Under the pieces are notes generated by a model that was not told the DNA's origin, did no database searches, and saw only the letters and a list, made by a program, of their open reading frames with translations. This document shows positions 44,885 to 56,751 of a DNA stretch of 64,000 nucleotides, in pieces. The DNA comes from Methylobacterium nonmethylotrophicum (GTDB lineage: Bacteria > Pseudomonadota > Alphaproteobacteria > Rhizobiales > Beijerinckiaceae), in the NCBI RefSeq assembly GCF_004745635.1, contig NZ_SRLB01000008.1, positions 124,001 through 188,000 of the forward strand, written 5' to 3'. Every line of letters begins with the position of its first letter. Position 1 is the stretch's first letter. A program made the position numbers and the translations under genes.

Positions 44885-44929
44885 TGCGCCCGGTCTCTCG
44901 AAGCTGGCCGGCTCCGGTCGATGGATTTG

Positions 44930-45074
44930 ATCCCACCCACGACCTCATCCTGAGGTGTGGAGCGATCGCAGATCGCGGAGCCTCGAAGGAGGCCTCCAGT
45001 CGTCTCCGCGATCCCTGGAGCCCTCCTTCGAGGCTCGTTTCACTCGCACCTCAGGATGAGGTCGTGGGTGGGAT
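44930..45074. repeat. 145-bp hairpin element with perfect 28-bp ends, between imuB and dnaE2
   Basis: The left arm 44930-44957 (starting ATCCCACCCACGACCTCATC) and the right arm 45047-45074 are exact reverse complements. Nested inside are AGCCTCGAAGGAGG and CCTCCTTCGAGGCT arms. A degenerate copy lies at 41110-41226. It could fold into a very long hairpin in mRNA. Confidence 0.85.
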
Positions 45075-45122
45075 GGGAAAAGGGGCCGGCGATGCTGCCG
45101 CCAGCAGTCAGCCAGGCTCCCG

Positions 45123-48344
<3,222 letters not shown>

Positions 48345-48422
48345 GGCGGTGGGTCTGCTTGGTCCGTGTGCGCCTAGAAGACGCTTGCGAGAACTCGATC
48401 GACGCCCCATCGTTAGAACGAA

Positions 48423-48432
48423 CGTTATAACG
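48423..48432. promoter_or_regulatory. Palindrome CGTTATAACG before the AbrB/Doc pair
   Basis: Perfect 10-bp palindrome at 48423-48432, with a related GTTAGAACGAACG just upstream, 12 bases before the antitoxin ATG. Likely autoregulatory operator of the toxin-antitoxin operon. Confidence 0.5.
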
Positions 48433-48444
48433 ACGGAGGTCATC

Positions 48445-48669
48445 ATGCTGGCGCTGAAGCTCACGGCGATCGGAAACTCCGTCGGCTTCGTGCTGCCGAA
48501 GGAAGCGGCCGCGCGCCTCAAGGTCGAGAAGGGCGACACGGTGTTCCTCACCGAGACGCCGGACGGCTACCGGCTGACGCCCTACAACCCGGCTTTCGAG
48601 GAGCAGATGGACAAGGCGCGCGAGATCATGAAGCGCCGTCGCAACGCGTTGCGCGAACTCGCCAAGTGA
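48445..48669 (+). CDS. AbrB/MazE-type antitoxin
   Basis: 74 residues from ATG 48445, preceded by GGAGGTCATC. The N-terminal swapped-hairpin AbrB fold is LKLTAIGNSVGFVLPKEAAA, then LKVEKGDTVFLTETPDGYRL; the C-terminal MDKAREIMKRRRNALRELAK is the toxin-binding tail. First gene of a pair with the Doc toxin. Palindromic operator just upstream. Confidence 0.9.
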   Translation: MLALKLTAIGNSVGFVLPKEAAARLKVEKGDTVFLTETPDGYRLTPYNPAFEEQMDKAREIMKRRRNALRELAK

Positions 48670-48699
48670 CACAGCCAAGTGACATCGCCAAGTGACGCC
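48661..48699. repeat. Three tandem 13-bp repeats across the antitoxin-toxin junction
   Basis: GCCAAGTGAC recurs at 48661, 48674 and 48687 (13-bp period). Each copy contains GTGA, a fused stop/start. The antitoxin stops in copy 1 and doc starts (GTG 48692) in copy 3. Confidence 0.85.
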
Positions 48700-49081
48700 G
48701 CTCTGGGTCGAGAAAGAGGTTGTTCTCGCCATCCACGACGAACAGCTTGCCGAGCATGGCGGCGCCGTCTCGATGCGCGATAGGCTGATGCTCGACTCGG
48801 CCCTGGACCGTCCGCGGAATCGTCACGAGTTCGGCGGTTGCACGGACATCTGCGAACTCGCGGCCTGCTACGCGTTCGGCTTGGCCCGCAATCACGGATT
48901 TCTGGACGGCAACAAGCGGGTCTCGGCCGTGGTGACCGAGCTTCTTCTCGCGCTCAACGGTTACGAATTGACCGCCTCCGACGGCGATGTCGTCCAGACT
49001 TGGACGGCGATTGCCGCAGGGGAGATGACGGAGAAGGACATCACGGCCTGGATCAGGCGTTTCGTGTCGGCCTCCCCTTAG
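48692..49081 (+). CDS. doc: Fic/Doc-family death-on-curing toxin
   Basis: 129 residues from GTG 48692. The active-site motif HGFLDGNKR fits the Doc consensus HxFx(D/N)GNKR. N-terminal LWVEKEVVLAIHDEQLAEHG and GAVSMRDRLMLDSALDRPRN, RHEF are also characteristic. Doc toxins phosphorylate EF-Tu. Intact. Its usual partner is Phd; here the partner is AbrB-like, a combination also common in alphaproteobacteria. Confidence 0.92.
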   Translation: MTPLWVEKEVVLAIHDEQLAEHGGAVSMRDRLMLDSALDRPRNRHEFGGCTDICELAACYAFGLARNHGFLDGNKRVSAVVTELLLALNGYELTASDGDVVQTWTAIAAGEMTEKDITAWIRRFVSASP

Positions 49082-49105
49082 CCCCGGATGCATCGGTCGC
49101 TGCTC

Positions 49106-49354
49106 ATGGCCACGCTCACGATCCGCAACCTCGATACCCAGATGAAAGAAGCGCTGCGCCTGCGCGCCGCGCGCAACGGCCGCTCCATCGAGGCGGAGGT
49201 GGGCGCGATCCTTGCCGAGGCAGTCGCACCACCCCCGCACGGGACGGTCAATTTGGCCGAGGCGATCCGCCGCCGCTTCGCGCCGCTCGGCGGGGTTGAA
49301 CTCGAACCGCATCCGCCGGTGACGATCACTCAGCCGCCTCGCTGCGACGAATGA
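49106..49354 (+). CDS. FitA-type ribbon-helix-helix antitoxin, orphan
   Basis: 82 residues from ATG 49106 (ATG 49088 would add six). MATLTIRNLDTQMKEALRLR, AARNGRSIEAEVGAILAEAV is the FitA/StbC RHH domain; the tail ETQ-like part reads AEAIRRRFAPLGGVELEPHP. It normally precedes a FitB/VapC toxin gene with an ATGA overlap. The overlap is present here but the toxin is truncated. Confidence 0.85.
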   Translation: MATLTIRNLDTQMKEALRLRAARNGRSIEAEVGAILAEAVAPPPHGTVNLAEAIRRRFAPLGGVELEPHPPVTITQPPRCDE

Positions 49355-49401
49355 TCGTCCTCGGTACGGCCACGATCTTTGGGCGGATGCGGCCCGAAAG
49401 T
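49351..49401 (+). pseudogene. Stub of a FitB/VapC toxin gene
   Basis: ATG 49351 overlaps the antitoxin stop (ATGA). It encodes MIVLGTATIFGRMRPES, close to the FitB start MIVLDTNVxSELMRP, but the first catalytic Asp is Gly. The resemblance ends after 17 codons, where the frame runs into the 3' end of ssuD on the opposite strand. Confidence 0.6.
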
Positions 49402-49406
49402 ATCCG

Positions 49407-50570
49407 TCAATGCGCCGACACCCCCCGCACCGGCGCGATGTCGTTGGCGATCACCTCGCCGAACGGGCCGTCGTTGCGGGCGCCCGTCGCCGCCGTCCCG
49501 GTGGTGCTGCGCAGGGGGAGCTTGGGGAAGACCAGCTCGGCGAAGCGGTAGGCCTCCTCCAGGTGCGGGTAGCCGGAGAGGATGAAGCGGTCGATCCCGA
49601 GGTCGATATACTCCTTCATCCGGTCGGCGACCTGGTCGGGGGAGCCGACGAGGGCGGTGCCGGCGCCGCCGCGCACCAGGCCGACGCCGGCCCAGAGGTT
49701 CGGCGAGACCACGAGCTTGTCGCGCCGGCCGCCATGGAGCTGCATCATCCGGCTCTGGCCGACGGAATCCTGGCGCGCCAGGGTCGCCTGCGCCTTGGCG
49801 ATGGTGGCGTCGTCGAGGCGCGAGATCAGCGACTCGGCCGCCTCCCAGGCCGCGCCTTCCGTCTCGCGCACGATGACGTGCAGGCGGATGCCGTAGGAGA
49901 AGGTTTTTCCGCGCTTCTCGGCCGCCGCGCGGGCCCGGGTAATCTTGTCCGCGACGTCCGCCGGGGGCTCGCCCCAGGTCAGGTAGACGTCGCAATGCTC
50001 GGCCGCGACCTCGATTCCCGCCGGCGACGAGCCGCCGAAATAGAGCGGCGGGTAGGGCCGCTGCACCGACGGGAAGATCAGCCGGCTGTCCTCGACCCGC
50101 AGGTGCTCGCCCTGGTAGGTCACGGTCTCGCCGGAGAGGAGCGCGCGCCAGACCCGCAGGAACTCGTCGGTCACCGCGTAGCGCTCGTCATGGGCGAGGA
50201 AGACGCCGTCGCCGCGCAGCTCCACCGGATCGCCGCCCGTCACCACGTTGATGAGGAGCCGCCCGTCCGAGATCCGGTCGAGGGTGGCGGCCATGCGGGC
50301 GGCGGCGGCGGGCAATTGCAGGCCCGGCCGCACCGCCACCAGGAAGCGCAGGCGCTGCGTCAGCGGCACCAGCGCCGAGGCGATAACCCAGGAATCCTCG
50401 CAGGAGCGCCCGGTCGGCAGGAGCACGCCGTAATAGCCGAGCTCGTCCGCGGCCTGGGCGATCTGGCGCAGGTAGGGCAGGGAGACGGCGCGGGCGCCTT
50501 CCTGCGCGCCGAGGTAGCGGCCGTCGCCATGGGTGGGCAGGAACCAGAGGACGTCGGTCTGGCCGGTCAT
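49407..50570 (-). CDS. ssuD: FMNH2-dependent alkanesulfonate monooxygenase
   Basis: 387 residues. [20 protein letters not shown] is the family start; [40 protein letters not shown] and [20 protein letters not shown] carry the flavin-site residues of this bacterial luciferase-like TIM barrel. It converts alkanesulfonates plus FMNH2 and O2 to aldehyde and sulfite. The short extension [20 protein letters not shown] is also usual. Last gene of the ssuE-A-C-B-D operon; FMNH2 comes from SsuE. Confidence 0.95.
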   Translation of the reverse strand: MTGQTDVLWFLPTHGDGRYLGAQEGARAVSLPYLRQIAQAADELGYYGVLLPTGRSCEDSWVIASALVPLTQRLRFLVAVRPGLQLPAAAARMAATLDRISDGRLLINVVTGGDPVELRGDGVFLAHDERYAVTDEFLRVWRALLSGETVTYQGEHLRVEDSRLIFPSVQRPYPPLYFGGSSPAGIEVAAEHCDVYLTWGEPPADVADKITRARAAAEKRGKTFSYGIRLHVIVRETEGAAWEAAESLISRLDDATIAKAQATLARQDSVGQSRMMQLHGGRRDKLVVSPNLWAGVGLVRGGAGTALVGSPDQVADRMKEYIDLGIDRFILSGYPHLEEAYRFAELVFPKLPLRSTTGTAATGARNDGPFGEVIANDIAPVRGVSAH

Positions 50571-50597
50571 GGGGGAAACTCCGATGGGAGGGTGCGA

Positions 50598-51422
50598 TCA
50601 GGCGCGCCGGTCCAAGAGGTGATCGAGGATGCGGCCTTCGAGGGCCGCGAGCTCCGCGTCGCCGCGCCGGCGCGGGCGGGGCACGGTCACCGGTACGTCG
50701 AGGGCGATGCGGCCGGCCTCGACCACCAGGATGCGGTCGGCGAGCGCCACCGCCTCGGCGACGTCGTGGGTGACGAGGAGCGCGGTGAACCCTTGCGCGC
50801 GCCAGATCCGCTCGATCATCGCCTGCATGTCGATGCGGGTGAGCGCGTCGAGGGCGCCGAGGGGCTCGTCGAGGGCCAAGAGCCCCGGGTGGCTGACGAG
50901 GGCGCGGGCGAGCGCCACCCGCTGGCGCTGGCCGCCCGAGAGGGTGGCGGGCCACTGGCCGGTCTTGTCGGCAAGGCCGACCTCCTGAAGCGCCGCCGCC
51001 GCCCGCTCCCGCCGCTCCGCCGCCGAGCCGTCGCGCAGACCCACCGCGACGTTGTCGAGGACCCGCGCCCAGGGCAGCAGCCGCGGCTCCTGGAACATGA
51101 TCCGGCGCGGCGCCTCCCCGCCCTCGACCGCGACGCGGCCGGCGCTCGGCGCCTCGAGGCCCAGGATCAGGCGCAGCAGGGTGGACTTGCCGCAGCCCGA
51201 GCGCCCGACCACGGCGACGAACTGGCCCGCCGGCACGTGCAGGTCGAGCCCGTCGATGACCGGCTTGCCGTCCTCGAAGGCCTTGGACAGGCCCCGCAGG
51301 GTGATGCCGAGGCCGGGCGCGGCCCGGTCGCGGGCGATCTCGCGGGAGATGGCCTCGCGGCGCAAACCCGCCCGGGAGGCGGGGGCGAGGCCCTCGAACC
51401 GGCGAAGGGTGCTGGCGATCAT
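50598..51422 (-). CDS. ssuB: Aliphatic sulfonate ABC transporter ATPase
   Basis: 274 residues. About 35 extra N-terminal residues precede the ATPase core. Walker [11 protein letters not shown]-loop [20 protein letters not shown], signature [15 protein letters not shown], Walker [13 protein letters not shown] and H-loop [10 protein letters not shown] are all intact. The tail [20 protein letters not shown] is typical of SsuB. It energises the SsuC permease. Confidence 0.94.
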   Translation of the reverse strand: MIASTLRRFEGLAPASRAGLRREAISREIARDRAAPGLGITLRGLSKAFEDGKPVIDGLDLHVPAGQFVAVVGRSGCGKSTLLRLILGLEAPSAGRVAVEGGEAPRRIMFQEPRLLPWARVLDNVAVGLRDGSAAERRERAAAALQEVGLADKTGQWPATLSGGQRQRVALARALVSHPGLLALDEPLGALDALTRIDMQAMIERIWRAQGFTALLVTHDVAEAVALADRILVVEAGRIALDVPVTVPRPRRRGDAELAALEGRILDHLLDRRA

Positions 51423-51455
51423 GGAGAGAAACCCTGGAGGCGGAAGGCGGGAGGG

Positions 51456-52241
51456 TCAGGCCGAGCGGTAGGCCGGGTTCCAGGCGAGGCAGGCGCGCTC
51501 GAGCTGGCGGGTGAGCAGGTCGGCGACCTTGCCGAGAAGCGCGTAGATCAGGATCGCCAGGACCACGACGTCGACCAGCATGAACTCGCGCGCCTGCATC
51601 GCCATGTAGCCGAGGCCGGAGGAGGCCGAGATCGTCTCGGCGACGATGAGCGTCAGCCACATGATGCCGAGCGCGTAGCGCAGGCCCACGAAGACCGATG
51701 GCAGGGCACCCGGCAGCACCACGCGCCAGAAGAGTTCGCCGCGCGACATGCCGTAGATCCGGCCCATCTCGACCAGCTGCGGATCGACCGAGCGGATGCC
51801 GTGCAGGGTGTTGGCGTAGATCGGGAAGAACACGCCCAGCGCCACCAGGAAGAGCTTGGCTTCCTCGCCGATGCCGAACCACAGGATCACCAGCGGGATC
51901 AGCGACAGGTGCGGGATGTTGCGGATCATCTGCACGGTCGTGTCGGTGAGCCGGTCGGAGAGGCGCGACAGGCCGTTGGCGAGCCCGAGGACGAAGCCGA
52001 TGCTGCCGCCGATCAGGAAGCCGCTCGCCGCCCGCAGGAAGCTGACGCCGAGATTGGTCCAGAGCTCGCCGGTCGCGGCCATGCGCCAGCCGGCCGCCGC
52101 CACGTCGAGGGGGGCGGGCATCAGCCGGGTCGAGACCAGCCCGGCCGAGCCGGCGGCCTGCCAGCCCAGCAGGATCACGGCGGGCAGCAGCCAGGGGGCG
52201 AGGCGCCGCGCCGCCGCGGCGGGGGAGAGGAGGGCAGGCAT
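51456..52241 (-). CDS. ssuC: Aliphatic sulfonate ABC transporter permease
   Basis: 261 residues, about six hydrophobic helices. The BPD_transp_1 EAA-like loop is QLVEMGRIYGMSRGELFWRV, VLPGALPSVFVGLRYALG. IPLVILWFGIGEEAKLFLVA, FFPIYANTLHGI is the family signature. Six bases from the end of ssuA. Confidence 0.94.
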   Translation of the reverse strand: MPALLSPAAAARRLAPWLLPAVILLGWQAAGSAGLVSTRLMPAPLDVAAAGWRMAATGELWTNLGVSFLRAASGFLIGGSIGFVLGLANGLSRLSDRLTDTTVQMIRNIPHLSLIPLVILWFGIGEEAKLFLVALGVFFPIYANTLHGIRSVDPQLVEMGRIYGMSRGELFWRVVLPGALPSVFVGLRYALGIMWLTLIVAETISASSGLGYMAMQAREFMLVDVVVLAILIYALLGKVADLLTRQLERACLAWNPAYRSA

Positions 52242-52247
52242 GAGGCG

Positions 52248-53216
52248 TCAGCCGTTGTTCTGGGAGACCGGCGTGCGGAGCGCGTCGGCGATCCGGATCG
52301 GCCGCGGGATCAGCGAGAGGGCGTGGAAGCGGTCGGCGACGCGCTGCTGCTCGGCGACCACGCTCGCGGTCATCGGGCCGATGACGAAGTCGGTGCGGTC
52401 CACCGCCCGCTGCGTCGCCGCAAGCGGCACGCCGGTGCCCTTCGCGAGCAGGCCCGCGACCTCGCCCCGGTTGGCGCCGCACCAGCGCGAGACGTCGGCG
52501 AGGGCGGCGAGCGCCGCGTCGAGCACCGGTCCGCGCTCGCGCGCGACGGTCTGGTGGGCGAGGAAGAAGCTGTTGGGCCTGGCGATGTCGGTGGCGAGCG
52601 ACAGGACCCGGGTGCCCGGCTGCATCTCCGCGATGGCGAAGTACGGGTCCCAGATCGTCCAGGCATCGACGCTGCCGCGGGCGAAGGCCGCCGCGGCGTC
52701 GGCCGGGGCCAGGGTCACGGGCTCGATGTCGCGGTAGGTCAGGCCCGCCTTGTCGAGCGCCGCGATGGTGAGGTTGTGGGCGCTCGACGCCTTGGCGAAG
52801 GCGACGCGCTTGCCCCTCAGGTCCGCCAGGCTGCGGAGGGACGAGTCCTTCTGCACCAGGATCGCGGAACCCGAGCCGGCGGCTTCCTGCGCGGCGACGT
52901 AGACCAGCGGGCTGCCGGCGGAATCTTGGGGCCTGCCGGCGGCCTGGGCGAAGATCGGCGGCGCGTCGCCGGTCTGGCCGATGTCGATGGCGCCGAGGCT
53001 GATCGCCTCGAGGAGCGGCGGGCCGAACGAGAACTCGACCCAGGACACGCCGACGCCGAGGGGCTTGAGCCGGGCCTCGATGGCGCCCTGCTGCTTGGCG
53101 ACGACCAGGATGCCGTTCTTCTGGTAGCCGATGCGCAGGGTGTCGCCGGCCGCGGCCCGCGCCGGCAGGGCGGCGCCGGCCAGCGCCGCGGCGAGGAGCG
53201 TGCGACGGTCGATCAC
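52248..53216 (-). CDS. ssuA: Aliphatic sulfonate-binding periplasmic protein
   Basis: 322 residues from GTG 53216. Signal peptide RRTLLAAALAGAALPARAAA with cleavage near residue 24. DTLRIGYQKNGILVVAKQQG, WVEFSFGPPLLEAISLGAID, IGQTGDAPPIFAQAA is the classic SsuA N-terminal lobe, and VDAWTIWDPYFAIAEMQPGT the hinge region. It overlaps the ssuE stop by four bases (GTGA). Confidence 0.94.
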   Translation of the reverse strand: MIDRRTLLAAALAGAALPARAAAGDTLRIGYQKNGILVVAKQQGAIEARLKPLGVGVSWVEFSFGPPLLEAISLGAIDIGQTGDAPPIFAQAAGRPQDSAGSPLVYVAAQEAAGSGSAILVQKDSSLRSLADLRGKRVAFAKASSAHNLTIAALDKAGLTYRDIEPVTLAPADAAAAFARGSVDAWTIWDPYFAIAEMQPGTRVLSLATDIARPNSFFLAHQTVARERGPVLDAALAALADVSRWCGANRGEVAGLLAKGTGVPLAATQRAVDRTDFVIGPMTASVVAEQQRVADRFHALSLIPRPIRIADALRTPVSQNNG

Positions 53217-53794
53217 CGGGCCCCCCCGGCCGTGCGGGCGAGCGGTGCCGGGCTGGCCGCGCGGGCACCGGCCAGCGCCGCGAGCTGGCCGCCGGCCTCC
53301 GCCACCCGCTGGCGGATCGCCGCGGAGTCGAGGCCGCCGTCGCGAAAATCGGGATCGGAGGCGTAGACCGCGGTCGGCACCGTGAGCGCCGTGAAGAAGC
53401 CGAAGAGCGGGCGCAAGGCGTGCTCGACCACGAGGGCATGGCGCGGCCCGCCGCCGGTGGCGGCGAGCGCCACCGGCTTGCCGGCCAGGGCCTCGGGCGC
53501 CACGAGGTCGAACAGGTGCTTGAACAGGCCCGTATAGGCGCCCTTGTAGACGGGGGTGCCGACCACGAGGGCGTCCGCCTCCTCCACCGCCTCGACGACG
53601 CGGCGGGCGGGCAGGGAGAGCTGGTCGCGGGTGAGCGCGCCGCCGAGGCCGGGGCCGGCATCGACGAGGTCGAAGATCCGCACCTCGACCGGCAGCCGCA
53701 CGGCGGCCTCGGCGGCGATCGCCTCGACCAGGGTGCGGGTCTTCGAGGGCCGCTGGATGTTCGCGGAGAAGCCGACGAGGCGCGGTCGCGTCAT
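53213..53794 (-). CDS. ssuE: NAD(P)H-dependent FMN reductase for sulfonate oxidation
   Basis: 193 residues from ATG 53794. Flavodoxin-like fold: RLVGFSANIQRPSKTRTLVE (phosphate loop), ADALVVGTPVYKGAYTGLFK, HLFDLVAPEALAGKPVALAA and TGGGPRHALVVEHALRPLFG. The sequence is close to MsuE/SsuE. It supplies FMNH2 to SsuD. First gene of the operon, with a 579-base upstream region. Confidence 0.92.
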   Translation of the reverse strand: MTRPRLVGFSANIQRPSKTRTLVEAIAAEAAVRLPVEVRIFDLVDAGPGLGGALTRDQLSLPARRVVEAVEEADALVVGTPVYKGAYTGLFKHLFDLVAPEALAGKPVALAATGGGPRHALVVEHALRPLFGFFTALTVPTAVYASDPDFRDGGLDSAAIRQRVAEAGGQLAALAGARAASPAPLARTAGGAR

Positions 53795-54373
53795 GGAGGT
53801 GGATCCGGTGGTCAGGGACGACGGCATGGCTGGGGCGTCGCAGCCCCGTGCCCGATCTCGCTACGATGCGGTGGCCGTCGAGATCAGTCAATGAAACGAG
53901 TTTTTAAATGAAGGTAGAGGCGGAGTTGATCTTGCTATGGCGACAGCTCCATGGAGAAAATGCGCCTTCCATCTCGGCAAAGGGCGGGAAAAAATCACGG
54001 ATGCGTCAGGAGATATGCTGACGCTCCGGGATCGGTTACGGTCGGCTCGGGCCGCTGGCGATCCGGAGAGGACGATGCGGGCGAACCCTGGCGGCGTGGG
54101 CTCCCTTGCGCATCCCTCGCGTCGGGCTTCCACTCGGAACGGAATTTTTTAAGCAATCATACGGGATTAAATCCGCTTTCCAAACGTAATAATTGCGTGA
54201 TCGCCGCTATATGGGAGTTTTACCCGGCAAACGGAATACTCTGTCGCGGAAAAATACTCACGCCGGGCCGACTTCAGGATGATCGACATCGGTGCATCAT
54301 TGCGGTAATCGACCGGCTGCGCTGACGGATCGCGTCGGCACCTTGCCAGACACCGTGCCAAGGGTCCCTGACG
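53795..54373. other. Intergenic region between divergent ssuE and the TerB-like gene
   Basis: No gene recognised. The part from 53890 to 54010 and 54140-54260 is AT-richer than the surroundings and should contain the ssu promoter, but I see no convincing operator or terminator. Confidence 0.5.
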
Positions 54374-54793
54374 ATGTTCAACATGTTCAAGTCGCAGACC
54401 TCGCTCGACCTCACGCCGAGGACCTGCCTCGCGGTCTCGCTGGTCTACTGCATGGGCGCCGACGGCGAGATCGACCCGGAGGAGGTCGGCCACCTGATCT
54501 CGGTGCTCGGCCGCAACGCGACGCGCCAGCAGCTCGACGCCGCCGTCCGCTACGCCCGCGCCACCCAGCCGGGGCAGTTCCTGGCCGATGCCGCGCCGCG
54601 CCTGCGCCCGGAGCAGAAGCTCTGCATCATCCTCAACATGATCGACAGCGCCATGGCCGACGGCGAGGCCGAGCCGGCCGAGCAGCAGCTGATCATGCAG
54701 TTCGCCCAGGCCTTCGGCCTGTCGGAGGCCGACCTGACCCCGTACTTCAAGGCCCTGGTGGCGAAGAACGACCGGGCGGTGCTGGATCGGTGA
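54374..54793 (+). CDS. TerB-like (tellurite resistance fold) protein
   Basis: 139 residues. All-helical TerB pattern: TCLAVSLVYCMGADGEIDPE then LSVLGRNATR-type spacing, and LCIILNMIDSAMADGEAEPA, EQQLIMQFAQAFGLSEADLT with repeated acidic GADGEIDPEE and ADGEAEPAE loops that could bind a metal ion. Single gene. A role in tellurite resistance is not implied; such domains occur in many stress proteins. Confidence 0.82.
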   Translation: MFNMFKSQTSLDLTPRTCLAVSLVYCMGADGEIDPEEVGHLISVLGRNATRQQLDAAVRYARATQPGQFLADAAPRLRPEQKLCIILNMIDSAMADGEAEPAEQQLIMQFAQAFGLSEADLTPYFKALVAKNDRAVLDR

Positions 54794-54827
54794 GGCGGGG
54801 CCGGGCGTCGGCGGGATGCTGGTTCCT

Positions 54828-54853
54828 CCTCTCCCCGTCCGCGGGGAGAGGAG
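54828..54853. repeat. Palindromic hairpin after the TerB-like gene
   Basis: CTCCTCTCCCC-GTCCG-CGGGGAGAGGAG, single-hairpin member of the GGGGAGAGG palindrome family; possibly a bidirectional terminator between convergent genes. Confidence 0.65.
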
Positions 54854-54917
54854 GACGCGCACGATCCGTCGTGTGACCCGGACCCACAGGGACGTGGCTC
54901 TCCCCGTAACTCGTCCC

Positions 54918-55883
54918 TCACACCACCGGGTTCACCAGCTCCTCGCCCCGCCGCAGCCGGCCGAGATTCTCGAGGAGCAGGTCGATCACCCGGCCCTCGT
55001 AATGGTCCGTCTCGCCGGCGCTGTGGGGCGTGACGATCACGTTCTCCATGCGCCAGAACGGCGCCTCCGGCGGCAGCGGCTCCTCGCGAAAGCAGTCGAG
55101 GCCGGCGCCGGCGATCCGGCCCTCGGTCAGCGCCCGGGCCAGGGCATCCTGGTCGACGACGCGGCCGCGGGCGACGTTGATGAGGAGGGCGCCGGGCTTC
55201 ATCGCCGCGAGCGCCGCTTCGTCGATCAGCCCCTCCGTCTCCGGCGTCAGCGGGCAGGCGAGCGCCACCACGTCGGCTTGCCCTAAGGCCTCGTGCAGGT
55301 GCGCGGGGGAAAACACCGCCTCGACCGGGTCGTCGGCCTGGAGCGGGCGGCGGCGCAGGCCGATCACCCGCATGTCGAAGGCTTGGGCCAGCCGGGCGAT
55401 GCGGGTGCCGATGCGGCCGAGCCCGATCACCAGCAGCGTCTGTCCGCCGAGCTCCCGCTCGCGCCTGGCCGGATCGGCGATCATCGGCCGCCAGGTCGCG
55501 GCGGCCTGGTTGCGCAGGGCCTCGGGCAGGCGGCGGGTGAGGCCGAGCATCAGCGCGAGGGCGTGCTCGGCCACGGCGCGCTCGTTGCCGCCCTGCGCGC
55601 TGGCGAGCCGGATGCTGCGCTGGCGCAAGGCCTCCTTCGGGAACTGGTCGGTGCCGGCGCTGACCGACTGGATGAAGCGCAGGCGCGGGGCCCGCTCCAG
55701 CAGGGAGTGGCGCCAGAGCCCCGAGACCACCAGCACCTCGGCTTCCGGGATCGCGGCCTCCAAAGCCGCGAGGTCGCGCACCTCGACGACCGGCTGGGTC
55801 GCGCCCTTCGCCCCATAGGCGTCGCCGAGGCGGTAGGCGGCGTGGGCGAGGACGATGGGGCCGGAGAAGGCGGGTGCGGTCAT
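54918..55883 (-). CDS. D-isomer-specific 2-hydroxyacid dehydrogenase
   Basis: 321 residues. NAD-binding LLVIGLGRIGTRIARLAQAF near the centre. Catalytic Arg in LLINVARGRVVDQDALARAL, Glu in GAGLDCFREEPLPPEAPFWR, and His in NVIVTPHSAGETDHY, all at canonical spacing. The substrate cap has FIQSVSAGTDQFP, where the usual GvD loop binds the substrate carboxylate. It probably reduces a 2-oxoacid or glyoxylate-like compound. It stands alone. Confidence 0.92.
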   Translation of the reverse strand: MTAPAFSGPIVLAHAAYRLGDAYGAKGATQPVVEVRDLAALEAAIPEAEVLVVSGLWRHSLLERAPRLRFIQSVSAGTDQFPKEALRQRSIRLASAQGGNERAVAEHALALMLGLTRRLPEALRNQAAATWRPMIADPARRERELGGQTLLVIGLGRIGTRIARLAQAFDMRVIGLRRRPLQADDPVEAVFSPAHLHEALGQADVVALACPLTPETEGLIDEAALAAMKPGALLINVARGRVVDQDALARALTEGRIAGAGLDCFREEPLPPEAPFWRMENVIVTPHSAGETDHYEGRVIDLLLENLGRLRRGEELVNPVV

Positions 55884-56009
55884 CGGCGGGCGGCTCGGGA
55901 TCCGGGAGGCAAGCGGGGCCGCGGGAGTTCACACCGGCCGCAGGTCGGATGCAAGCCGCCGGACTGTATTTTCGCGCCTCGCTTCAGCAACAAAACCGTC
56001 GACGAGACT

Positions 56010-56168
56010 GCGCGGGATCCCCTCTCCCGTGTGGGAGAGGGGTTGGGGTGAGGGTGCTACGCTTCAGTGTGAAGCTGCGGCTGTCGTGCTGGCAGCGGAA
56101 CAGTCGGAGCTAGACTCAGAACCGTGTCACCCTCACCCCCAACCCCTCTCCCACACGGGAGAGGGGAG
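56010..56168. repeat. Composite palindromic intergenic element, best-preserved copy
   Basis: It runs from CGCGGGATCCCCTCTCCCGT through GTGTGGGAGAGGGGTTGGGG, then GCTACGCTTCAGTGTGAAGC, CTGGCAGCGGAACAGTC, and CACCCTCACCCCCAACCCCT to CTCCCACACGGGAGAGGGGA. The outer hairpins and inner arms are both intact. Confidence 0.8.
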
Positions 56169-56220
56169 GCGTGCTCTACTTCAAAACATTGCAGAGAAAG
56201 CAGTCGGGACCGCAAACACG

Positions 56221-56257
56221 AAAAGCCCGCCCCCGCAGGCAGCGGGGACGGGCTTTT
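56221..56257. terminator. Bidirectional intrinsic terminator
   Basis: AAAAGCCCG-CCCCCGC stem with its complement GCGGGGACGGGCTTTT around a short AGGCA loop. A-run on one side and T-run on the other. It ends the small exported protein gene at 56317 on the minus strand. Confidence 0.85.
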
Positions 56258-56316
56258 CCGGCTCGCGAGAACTTCAAAGAATCCCGAACGGGGCGGACGG
56301 GACCCTCAGGGCTCGA

Positions 56317-56586
56317 TCAGCGGCCGTAGATGGTCGGCGCGCCCGGCGGGTAGCCCGGGGGCACCTCGCGCACCAGCACGCCGCGCTCGTCGCGCGGGAC
56401 GATGACGACGCTGCCGGTGCTGTCGATGGCCGGAACGCCGCCCGGGGCGCCGTAGGCGCGCTCGGCGCCGGCGAGCGGGCCGCCGGCCTGCGAGCCGGAG
56501 CGGTTGTAGGGCGAGCCGCCCTGGGCGAAGGCGGGAGCGGCGGCCACGGTCAGCAGCGCCGCCGCGAGAGCGAGGCGGGTCTTCAT
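56317..56586 (-). CDS. Small exported protein of unknown function
   Basis: 89 residues from ATG 56586 (GTG 56589 adjacent). Signal peptide MKTRLALAAALLTVAAAPAF with cleavage after AFA. The mature 67 residues are Gly/Pro-rich and hydrophilic (GGSPYNRSGSQAGGPLAGAE, VVIVPRDERGVLVREVPPGY). No cysteines and no known domain; similar small periplasmic proteins are frequent in Methylobacterium (recollection). It is followed by a strong terminator. Confidence 0.7.
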   Translation of the reverse strand: MKTRLALAAALLTVAAAPAFAQGGSPYNRSGSQAGGPLAGAERAYGAPGGVPAIDSTGSVVIVPRDERGVLVREVPPGYPPGAPTIYGR

Positions 56587-56751
56587 CACAGTACCTCTCG
56601 GGTTGTCGGGAACCGTCGGTGCGGTTTCGCAGCGTCAACAGGCCAGCTGGCAAAAGGTTCGCTGCGGCGTGTGCGCTGCCGCACACGCTGCAGCCTGGGC
56701 AGGGTGCGGTGCGGGACTAGCTTGGAGCCGGTCTAGCCTGGAGGAAGCCGC

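Larger units (their letters stand above)
55884..56316. other. Intergenic region with palindromic element and terminator
   Basis: About 430 bases; contents are the composite element 56010-56168 and the terminator 56221-56257. Nothing else seen. Confidence 0.6.

Noticed and set aside
49410..53366. 1318-codon plus-strand frame across the ssu operon
   Set aside because: It spans five intact minus-strand genes and has shadow-type composition (Glu/Gly/Arg/His).
50188..53661. 1157-codon minus-strand frame through ssuB, ssuC and ssuA
   Set aside because: Out of frame with the recognisable ssu proteins; Arg/Pro/Ala-rich without domains.
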